The position numbers were made by a program, and so were the translations under genes. 64,000 nt of DNA from Prosthecomicrobium sp. N25 (GTDB lineage Bacteria; Pseudomonadota; Alphaproteobacteria; Rhizobiales; Ancalomicrobiaceae), in contig NZ_JBBCAT010000001.1 of the NCBI RefSeq assembly GCF_037203705.1, forward strand, positions 1,151,418-1,215,417. Direction: 5' to 3'. This document shows, one piece after another, positions 1 to 6,393 of the stretch. Each line of letters starts with the position of its first letter. Position 1 is the first letter of the stretch. The notes beneath the pieces were generated by a model. It did no database searches. It worked only from the letters and a program-made list of their open reading frames with translations, and had not been told where the DNA came from.

Positions 1-270
1 CAGGCCTTCGCGCGGGCGGCCGGCGCCGCGCAGGCGCGCTTCGCCGGCCTCTGGCTGGAGGCCCCCCTGGACACCCGCCTAGGCCGGGTCGAGCGGCGGA
101 CCGCCGACGCGTCCGATGCCGACGGTTCGGTGGTGCGCGTGCAGGACGGCTACGACCTCGGTCCGCTCGACTGGATCCGCGTCGGCTCGGGCGGCAGCCC
201 CGGGGAGACCTTCGCGACCGCCCGCGCCGCCCTGGCCAGGGTCGGCGTCCCGCTGTCAGAGCCCGAATGA
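1..270 (+). CDS. C-terminal end of a predicted AAA-type kinase (partial)
   Basis: Only the last 89 codons lie in the window; the gene enters from the left edge in frame 1. The peptide carries the pattern FxGLWLEAP, then a run of basic residues, then DASDADxxVV and a closing DWIRVGSGG. I know this pattern from the C-terminal half of predicted kinases of the COG0645 type, often fused behind an aminoglycoside-phosphotransferase-like domain. The catalytic P-loop lies outside the window, so the substrate cannot be judged. The stop codon overlaps the end of the convergent azlD gene by 15 bases. Confidence 0.6.
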   Translation, partial: QAFARAAGAAQARFAGLWLEAPLDTRLGRVERRTADASDADGSVVRVQDGYDLGPLDWIRVGSGGSPGETFATARAALARVGVPLSEPE

Positions 271-561
271 CCGCGCCAGCGCCGCCACGCCGACCGCGGC
301 CGCGACCGCCAGGGTGTCCTTGCGGCTGAGCGCCATGACGGCCGCCGTCACCGCCAGAGCGGCGAGCGCGACGCCGCCGCCCCGCAGCGCGACCGGCGCC
401 ACCGTGGCGATCAGGATGGCGCCCGGCAGGGCCTCCAGGGCGCGGCGCACGGGCGGGGTCAGGGTGACTCGGCCCATCACCAGGTAGCCGCCGGCGCGCA
501 GCCCGTAGGTCACGGCCGCCATGGCGAGGATGACGAGCCAGGCCGGGACGCTGTCAGGCAT
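256..561 (-). CDS. azlD: AzlD-family branched-chain amino acid export subunit
   Basis: A 101-residue, almost wholly hydrophobic protein with three to four predicted membrane segments and the AzlD-typical region VTYGLRAGGYLVMGR near the N-terminus. AzlD pairs with AzlC to form an inner-membrane exporter of branched-chain amino acids or analogues. Its ATG lies inside the end of the upstream azlC gene (8-base overlap), as expected for a translationally coupled pair. The length is normal for the family. The substrate is inferred from the family only. Confidence 0.85.
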   Translation of the reverse strand: MPDSVPAWLVILAMAAVTYGLRAGGYLVMGRVTLTPPVRRALEALPGAILIATVAPVALRGGGVALAALAVTAAVMALSRKDTLAVAAAVGVAALARSFGL

Positions 562-1273
562 CGCCGCCGTCCCTCGGTCCCAGGATCGCGCCCGCGAGCG
601 ATCCGGTGACGGCGCCGGTCACGATGAACCAGTAGCCCGCCACGAGCTCCGCGGTGGCGAGCGAGACCACGCCCGAGACGATCCAGGGCAGCGACCGGCG
701 CGGCCCCCGCCAGAGCGGCACCAGCATGGCGACGAAGAAGGCCGGCATCATCAGGTCGAGCCCCCAGCGGCGCGGGTCCGCGACCAGGGCCCCGAACAGG
801 TAGCCGGGGATCGCCGCCCCCGCCCAGACCATCCAGATCACCAGGCCCGACCCGACCAGGACCGCCCAGTCGTTGCCGCCCTCCGCCCGGTAGCGCAGTG
901 CGATCACCCAGTTGGCGTCGGTGAGGATGCCGAGCGCCGGGTAGACCTGCCGGGCCGGGACGCCGCCGAGCCAGGGCCTGAGCGCCGCGCCCATCAGGAT
1001 GAGCCGCAGGTTGATGGCCGCCACGACGCCGACGACCGCCACCGCTGCCGCCGGCGTCAGCGGGGTCGTCCAGATCTCAAGCCCGACGAGTTGGGACGCG
1101 CCTGCGTAGACGAGCGCGCTCATCACCGCCGCCTCGGCGAGCGTCAGCCCCTTCTGGACCGCGACCGTGCCGTAGGCCAGCGCGAAGGCCGCGATGCCGG
1201 GCAGGATCGGCAGGGAGAGGCGCACCCCGAGCAGGAACCCGGCGCGTGTGAACTGCGGCATGGCATCCGACAT
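554..1273 (-). CDS. azlC: AzlC-family permease
   Basis: A 239-residue integral membrane protein, the large subunit of the AzlCD exporter. Family signs are the N-terminal GVRLSLPILPGIAAFALAYG, the following KGLTLAEAAVMSALVYAGASQ, and the central INLRLILMGAALRPWL. About six membrane segments are visible. The ATG at 1273 is preceded by GGAG at a good distance. It forms a two-gene operon with azlD. No regulator sits next to it; the gene upstream is glycerate kinase on the same strand, about 100 bases away. Confidence 0.9.
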   Translation of the reverse strand: MSDAMPQFTRAGFLLGVRLSLPILPGIAAFALAYGTVAVQKGLTLAEAAVMSALVYAGASQLVGLEIWTTPLTPAAAVAVVGVVAAINLRLILMGAALRPWLGGVPARQVYPALGILTDANWVIALRYRAEGGNDWAVLVGSGLVIWMVWAGAAIPGYLFGALVADPRRWGLDLMMPAFFVAMLVPLWRGPRRSLPWIVSGVVSLATAELVAGYWFIVTGAVTGSLAGAILGPRDGGDA

Positions 1274-1373
1274 GGCGGCTCCGGCGGCGACGCCGACCGA
1301 CGTAGCATGCCTTGGCGCCCGCGAGAGCGCCCCCGGCCCGCATGGCGCGCATGCCGGCTCGGCGGCGTGCGCC

Positions 1374-2636
1374 TCAGAGGACGAGCACGGCCCGGAAATC
1401 GTTGACGTTGGTGAGGGTCGGCCCGGTCACGAGGCGGTCGCCGAGGGCCTCGAAGAAGCCGTGGCCGTCGTTGTCGGCGAGGCTCGCCGCCGCATCGATG
1501 CCGAGCGCACGGGCCCGCTCCAGCGTCTCGGGCGACAGGAAGGCGCCAGCCACCTCCTCGGCGCCGTCGACCCCGTCCGTGTCGCCCGCCACCGCATGCA
1601 CGCCGGGAAGCCCCCGCAAGGCGACCGCCAGGCCGAGCAGGTATTCGACGTTGCGCCCGCCACGGCCCTTGCCGCGCACCGTTACGGTCGTCTCGCCGCC
1701 CGAGATGAGGACGGCCGGCGCGCCGATCGGCTGCCCGTAGGCGCGCACCTGCCGGGCAACGCCGGCCATGACGCGCGCCACCTCACGCGCCTCGCCCTCG
1801 ATGCAGTCCGAGAGGATCAGGGGGGCGACGCCGGCCTCCCGGGCGACGGCCGCCGCCGCCTCGAGTGACATCTGCGGCGTGGCGATCATCGCCACCGTAT
1901 TGCGGGCGAAGACCGGGTCGCCCGGCTTCGGCGTCTCCGCCTCGGCCCTTTCGAGATGCCGGATGACCGCGTCGGGCCCGTCGATGCCGTAGCGGGCGAG
2001 GATCGCCCGGGCGTCCGCGAAGCTGGTCGGGTCCGGCACCGTCGGGCCGGACGCGATCACCCCCGGGTCGTCCCCGGGCACGTCGGAGATCAGGAGCGTG
2101 TGGATGCGCGCCGGCGCGGCTGCGGCGGCGAGCCGTCCGCCCTTCACGGCGGAGAGGTGCTTGCGGACGCAGTTCATCTCGGTGATGTCCGCCCCCGACT
2201 TGAGGAGCCGCCGGTTGATGTCCTGCTTGTCCTCGAGCGTGAGGCCCGCCGCGGGTGCGGCAAGCAGGGCCGAGCCGCCGCCCGAGATCAGCGCGACGAC
2301 GAGATCGTCGGCCGTCAGCCCGCGCAGGAGGTCGAGCATGCGCCCCGCCGCCGCGCGCCCGGCGGCATCCGGAACGGGGTGCGACGCCTCCACGATCTCG
2401 ATCCGCTCGCACGGGACCGCATGGCCGTAGCGGGTGACCACCAGCCCCTCGATGGGCCCGTCCCAGGCGGTCTCGAAGGCCCGCGCCATCGCGGCCGAGG
2501 CCTTGCCGGCGCCGACCACGATCGTCCGCCCCTTCGGCCGCTCCGGCAGGTGCCGCGGCACCAGGAGGGCGGGGTCGGCGGCCGCCACGGCGGCGGCGAA
2601 CATGCGGGCGAGCAGGTCGCGGGGATCGGCGGTCAC
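1374..2636 (-). CDS. Glycerate 2-kinase (MOFRL family)
   Basis: Phosphorylates D-glycerate, most likely to 2-phosphoglycerate, linking glyoxylate and tartronate-semialdehyde metabolism to glycolysis (family knowledge). Visible features are the GAGKASAAMARAFE motif near residue 45, the SGGGSALLAAPAAGLTLEDK nucleotide-binding stretch near residue 120, and the C-terminal MOFRL domain with GGRNVEYLLGLA and DTDGVDG. I chose a GTG start at 2636, which has GAGGAT upstream and gives 420 residues, the normal length for TtuD/GckA proteins. An in-frame ATG at 2768 would add 44 residues with no family likeness. The product could serve the glycolate pathway found at 22-28 kb. Confidence 0.88.
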   Translation of the reverse strand: MTADPRDLLARMFAAAVAAADPALLVPRHLPERPKGRTIVVGAGKASAAMARAFETAWDGPIEGLVVTRYGHAVPCERIEIVEASHPVPDAAGRAAAGRMLDLLRGLTADDLVVALISGGGSALLAAPAAGLTLEDKQDINRRLLKSGADITEMNCVRKHLSAVKGGRLAAAAAPARIHTLLISDVPGDDPGVIASGPTVPDPTSFADARAILARYGIDGPDAVIRHLERAEAETPKPGDPVFARNTVAMIATPQMSLEAAAAVAREAGVAPLILSDCIEGEAREVARVMAGVARQVRAYGQPIGAPAVLISGGETTVTVRGKGRGGRNVEYLLGLAVALRGLPGVHAVAGDTDGVDGAEEVAGAFLSPETLERARALGIDAAASLADNDGHGFFEALGDRLVTGPTLTNVNDFRAVLVL

Positions 2637-2888
2637 GGTCGGGGATCCTCGTCGAGGGCGGTCAGGCGGGCGGACAGGCATCGCCCGAAGGAGCCGGCCC
2701 GTCAAGGCGCCACCATACCGGCCGCAGCGCGCCGGCCGGGATGCGGCATAGCGCGGGCCGGTCGCCATGCCGCACCCCCGGGCCGGGGTGCGGGGAGCGG
2801 CCGAAGCGCGGTCCGCCGGACCGCGGGCCGCCTCGATCTTGGCCTTGCGGCGGGGCCGTTCCGCCGTCCCGTCCGGCGCCGCCCGGTC

Positions 2889-4628
2889 CTAGGCCCCTGG
2901 CGCGTCGTCCTCCAGGCTGCCGGCCGCGATCAGGTCGGCGAACCGCCCGCCGGCCGCCGACAGGCTGTCGAAGGTACCGCGCTCGACGATGTGGCCGTTC
3001 TCCATGAACAGGATCTGGTCCGCCGACCGCACCGTCGAGAGGCGATGCGCGATGATGAAGGTCGTGCGCCCGCGCGACAGTCGGTCGAGGGCGAGCTTGA
3101 TCTTAGACTCGGTCTCCGTGTCGAGCGCGCTCGTCGCCTCGTCGAGGATCAGGATCGGGGCGTTCTTGAGGATGGCCCGCGCGATGGCGAGCCGCTGGCG
3201 CTCGCCGCCCGAGAGCGACCGTCCGCGCTCGCCGGCCCGGAAATCGTAGCCGCCGGGCTTGGACGTCACGAAGACCTCGCATTCGGCGAGCCGTGCCGCC
3301 TCCCGGATCTCCTGCTCGGTCGCGTCGGGCCTGCCGATCCTGAGATTCTCCGCGATCGAGCGGTCGAACAGCCCGGGATCCTGGAACACCACCCCGATCG
3401 CGCGCCGCACGGAATCGAGTTGCACCTCCGCGATGTCCTGGCCGTCGATGACGATGCGGCCCCGGTCCGGGTCGCGCACCCGCTGCAGGAGCGCGAGCGT
3501 CGTCGACTTGCCCGATCCGGTCGGGCCGACGATCGCCACCGTCTGGCCGGGCAGGGCCTCGAAGTCGATGTCGGTCACGCCCGAGGCGGCGCCCGGATAC
3601 CGGAAGCTCACATTTTCGAAGCGAACGTGGCCGCGGCTGACCACCAGGTCCGGCGCGTTCGGCTTCACCCGGATCGTCGAGCTCTGGTCGAGCACCTCGA
3701 AGAATTGCCGCATCGCCGCTGCTTCGAAAACGAGGCGCGACAGGAAGAAGGTGAGCTGGTCGAGCCGCCCGATCAGCGCCGTCGCGAAGCCGATGAAGCT
3801 GACGATCTCGCCGACCGAGATGCGCCCCAGCCCATGCAGGGTGGTGCCGAGCGCGAAGATGCAGACGATGGTGAGCGTCGAGGCGCCGCGCGTCAGCACC
3901 GTGGTGAGCGCCCACCAGGTGAGGACCGGCAACTGCGCGGCCAGGAGGTTGTTCATCACGACCTGCAGGGCGCGCGTCTCCTCCGCGAGGCGCACGAAGC
4001 TCTGGATGACCGTGACGTTGCCGATCACGTCGCCGACCCGGCCCGACAGTTCCGCGTGCCGCCGCGAGGCCTCCGCCTGGCCGAAATGGGTCTTGCGCAC
4101 CACCACCATGGAAATGCCGACGTAGATCGCCATCAGGACGATCAGGAGCGATCCCATGATCCAGTTGAGGTAGAGCGCCGTCGGCAGGAGCACGACGAGC
4201 ATCACGATCGAGGTCAGGTGCTCGCGGAACATGGCGAGCCAGAAGGCGAAGAGGTTGTCGGACCCGGCCAGCATGATGCCGATCAGCCGCCCCGACTGCG
4301 CCTCCGAGTGGAACGACGCCGGCAGCGCGACCACGTGCTCGAAGAACTGCTTCATCACCCCGACCCGGCGCGTATGGGCGATCCGGTCGGCGTGGAGCGC
4401 GATGAAGACGTTGGCCGCCACGCCCGTGAAGCCGATCAGGGCCCAGGCCCCGACGAAGGGCATGGCGGGCCGGTCGTTCGCCAGCGCGTCGATCACCTTG
4501 CCGAAGAGGAGCGGCTCGGCCAGCCCCAGGAACGCCAGCGCCACGCCCGTCAGGCTGAGCCCGAGCGCGAACCTCTTTTCCGGGCCGAGCAGGCCGACGG
4601 CGCGGGCGTAGATGGTGAGGAACGGCAT
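2889..4628 (-). CDS. ndvA: ABC exporter, fused permease-ATPase, NdvA/ChvA-like
   Basis: A 579-residue half-transporter with an N-terminal six-helix domain (about residues 15-300) and a C-terminal ATPase. Walker A is GPTGSGKST, the signature is SLSGGERQR, Walker B is ILILDEATSALD, and the H-loop is IIAHRLSTV. The start MPFLTIYARAVGLLG and the following AEPLLFGKVIDAL match the opening of the NdvA/ChvA exporters of cyclic beta-1,2-glucan, so I started at the ATG at 4628. No glucan synthase (ndvB) is in the window, so the glucan role is inferred from resemblance. A lipid A or multidrug exporter is the alternative. Confidence 0.7.
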   Translation of the reverse strand: MPFLTIYARAVGLLGPEKRFALGLSLTGVALAFLGLAEPLLFGKVIDALANDRPAMPFVGAWALIGFTGVAANVFIALHADRIAHTRRVGVMKQFFEHVVALPASFHSEAQSGRLIGIMLAGSDNLFAFWLAMFREHLTSIVMLVVLLPTALYLNWIMGSLLIVLMAIYVGISMVVVRKTHFGQAEASRRHAELSGRVGDVIGNVTVIQSFVRLAEETRALQVVMNNLLAAQLPVLTWWALTTVLTRGASTLTIVCIFALGTTLHGLGRISVGEIVSFIGFATALIGRLDQLTFFLSRLVFEAAAMRQFFEVLDQSSTIRVKPNAPDLVVSRGHVRFENVSFRYPGAASGVTDIDFEALPGQTVAIVGPTGSGKSTTLALLQRVRDPDRGRIVIDGQDIAEVQLDSVRRAIGVVFQDPGLFDRSIAENLRIGRPDATEQEIREAARLAECEVFVTSKPGGYDFRAGERGRSLSGGERQRLAIARAILKNAPILILDEATSALDTETESKIKLALDRLSRGRTTFIIAHRLSTVRSADQILFMENGHIVERGTFDSLSAAGGRFADLIAAGSLEDDAPGA

Positions 4629-4757
4629 GGGAGTACGAGACCCTCGCATCGGGGAAAAAGTTATGGAAGGCGACCGGCCGAAAGGCAACGGCCAGGAACC
4701 CTTCCCGGCATGCCCGCGTGGCCCGCGGGGACAAATTCAGTTTTAGTCATGTATTCT

Positions 4758-4771
4758 TTGCGCGGGATCAA
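4758..4771 (+). promoter_or_regulatory. FixK/FNR-type box upstream of the host-attachment gene
   Basis: The sequence TTGCGCGGGATCAA fits the FixK2-type consensus TTG(A/C)-N6-(T/G)CAA. It ends 60 bases before the ATG at 4832, a usual distance for an activator of this family. A second box of the same kind precedes the next gene. Binding is inferred, not shown. Confidence 0.55.
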
Positions 4772-4831
4772 GGCGGCCGCTCCGGGCCGGGGCGCAGGGT
4801 GCACCCCGCATCACGCAGAGGAGACCCTGAG

Positions 4832-5275
4832 ATGAAGGCCAAGAAGACGTGGATCGTGGCGGCCGACGGAGCGCGGGCGCGCCTGTTCGCACGCGAGGGT
4901 AACACCTTCGTGCAGGTGCACGACGGTGTGTTCGAAGGCGGACGCGACCTCGCCCACGATGTCGGCAGTGATCGCCCAGGCCGGACCCACGAGAGTTCCG
5001 GCCCCATGCGACACAGCGTCGAGCCGAAGATCGATTACCGCGACAAGGTCGAGGCGGCGTTCCTGGACGGCGTTATAGCCCGCCTGGAGGCGGAGCGCCG
5101 TGCCGGCAACCTCGACCGGCTCGTCCTGGTCGCGGCCCCGGAGGCGCTCGGCCATCTCCGCCGCGCCATGCCGGAGCCTCTTGCCGAGACCGTTGTCGGC
5201 ACCATTCCCAAGGATCTGACCCACGCGCCCCTCGAGCAGGTCGTCGACACCGTGACGGCCGCCGTGCCGCTCTGA
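4832..5275 (+). CDS. Host attachment protein family (COG5622)
   Basis: A 147-residue soluble protein with the family start TWIVAADGARARLF, the central HDVGSDRPGRTHES stretch, and the C-terminal ending in which PKDLTHAPLEQV is recognisable. The family is named for an attachment phenotype, but its fold resembles release-factor and stress-response domains (baeRF-like), and its biochemical role is not settled. The ATG at 4832 follows AGGAGACC. The FixK-type box 60 bases upstream and the neighbouring universal stress gene with its own box suggest induction at low oxygen. Confidence 0.85.
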   Translation: MKAKKTWIVAADGARARLFAREGNTFVQVHDGVFEGGRDLAHDVGSDRPGRTHESSGPMRHSVEPKIDYRDKVEAAFLDGVIARLEAERRAGNLDRLVLVAAPEALGHLRRAMPEPLAETVVGTIPKDLTHAPLEQVVDTVTAAVPL

Positions 5276-5288
5276 TCGGCAACAACTT

Positions 5289-5302
5289 TTGACGCGCATC
5301 AA
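5289..5302 (+). promoter_or_regulatory. FixK/FNR-type box upstream of the universal stress gene
   Basis: The sequence TTGACGCGCATCAA matches both the FixK2 pattern (TTGA-N6-TCAA) and the FNR core (TTGAN-N4-NTCAA). It lies 13 bases after the stop of the preceding gene and 95 bases before the ATG at 5398, where it could activate a promoter starting at about 5340. Inference from sequence only. Confidence 0.65.
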
Positions 5303-5397
5303 CGACGGCACCGGGCCGAGGGCTACGGTGCCGTCGGCTTGGCAATCACCCCGAGTCGGCCGCGGCCGGCTCTCAATCGTCGAGGAGGGAAACGACG

Positions 5398-6231
5398 ATG
5401 GCCATCAAGGACATTCTGCTGCTGCTCGATCTCGCCAAGGACAAGAGTCCCGCCGCCGAACTCGCCCTCGACCTGGCGGGCCGGATGAACGCGCATATCA
5501 CCGGGGTGGGTCTCGCGATCGACCCCATCGTGCCGGGATTCGTCGTGGCGCCGATCCCCATCGAACTGATCGAGGCGGCCCGCGAGGAGGCTCTGAAGAC
5601 CGCCCGCGACGCCGCCGCCCGCTTCGAGCACGCCGCCGGACTGGCCGGCGTCTCCCGCGAGACCCGCATCGTCGAGGTGCTGATGGGTGGCGCGCCGGAG
5701 AATTTCCTGGCCAACTGCCGGACGACGGATCTGGTCGTGGTCGGCCAGGAGGATCCGGACAAGCCGGAGGGCATGCGCGAGGCGCTCATCGAGGCCGCGC
5801 TCTTCGAGGGCGCCGCCCCGCTCCTGGTCGTCCCCTACATCACCCGCACCGCGCTCTCGACCTCGAAGGTGATGATCGCCTGGGACGGCAGCCGGACCGC
5901 CGCCCACGCCGTCCAGGCCGCCCTGCCGATCCTGGCGCAGGCCGGCCAGATCGCGGTCGTGATGGTCGGTGCCGCCATGGACGGCCCCGGCGAGCCCGGC
6001 GCCGACATCGCCACCTGGCTCGCCCGCCACGGCCTCAGCGTCGACATCGAGACAATCCCGGCGCCGGCCACCGGCATCGGCGACGCCCTCCTCAATCATG
6101 CCTCCGACCGGGGTTTCGACCTCCTGGTCATGGGCGGCTACGGTCACAGCCGGGTGCGCGAGTTCCTGTTCGGCGGCGCCACCCGGGACATCCTGAGGAG
6201 CATGACCGTGCCCATCCTCATGGCGCACTGA
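5398..6231 (+). CDS. Universal stress protein, tandem UspA domains
   Basis: A 277-residue cytoplasmic protein of two UspA units (about 1-145 and 150-277). The C-terminal unit has the ATP-binding loop MGGYGHSRVREFLFGGATRD, so nucleotide binding is likely. The N-terminal unit is degenerate at that site. Tandem Usp proteins with the MGGYGHSR motif are common in alphaproteobacteria and often belong to low-oxygen or stationary-phase regulons, which agrees with the FixK-type box upstream. GGAGG precedes the ATG. The synthetase-acetyltransferase gene follows on the same strand after 162 bases. Confidence 0.92.
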   Translation: MAIKDILLLLDLAKDKSPAAELALDLAGRMNAHITGVGLAIDPIVPGFVVAPIPIELIEAAREEALKTARDAAARFEHAAGLAGVSRETRIVEVLMGGAPENFLANCRTTDLVVVGQEDPDKPEGMREALIEAALFEGAAPLLVVPYITRTALSTSKVMIAWDGSRTAAHAVQAALPILAQAGQIAVVMVGAAMDGPGEPGADIATWLARHGLSVDIETIPAPATGIGDALLNHASDRGFDLLVMGGYGHSRVREFLFGGATRDILRSMTVPILMAH

Positions 6232-6251
6232 GACACGGCCAACGAGACGAG

Positions 6252-6273
6252 GCGGCGGGGTCGGCCCCGCCGC
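6252..6273 (+). terminator. GC-rich hairpin after the universal stress gene
   Basis: A perfect 9-bp stem (GCGGCGGGG / CCCCGCCGC) around the tetraloop TCGG, 20 bases after the stop codon. No T-run follows, so it may act as a weak or Rho-aided terminator, or as an mRNA-stabilising hairpin between two co-transcribed genes. Confidence 0.35.
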
Positions 6274-6393
6274 GCCCGAGAGCCCGGAAAGGGCCGAAGG
6301 GAACCAAAGGAGTGGACGACCGATCGGAGGGCGATAGTTGAGCTCCAGCGCACCCCGGGCCCCGTCCCGGGGGCGGACGACCGGATCCCGATC

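Noticed and set aside
1956-4835. 959-codon open frame on the plus strand
   Set aside because: Antisense to glycerate kinase and the ABC exporter, both with full family motifs; composition typical of an antisense shadow.
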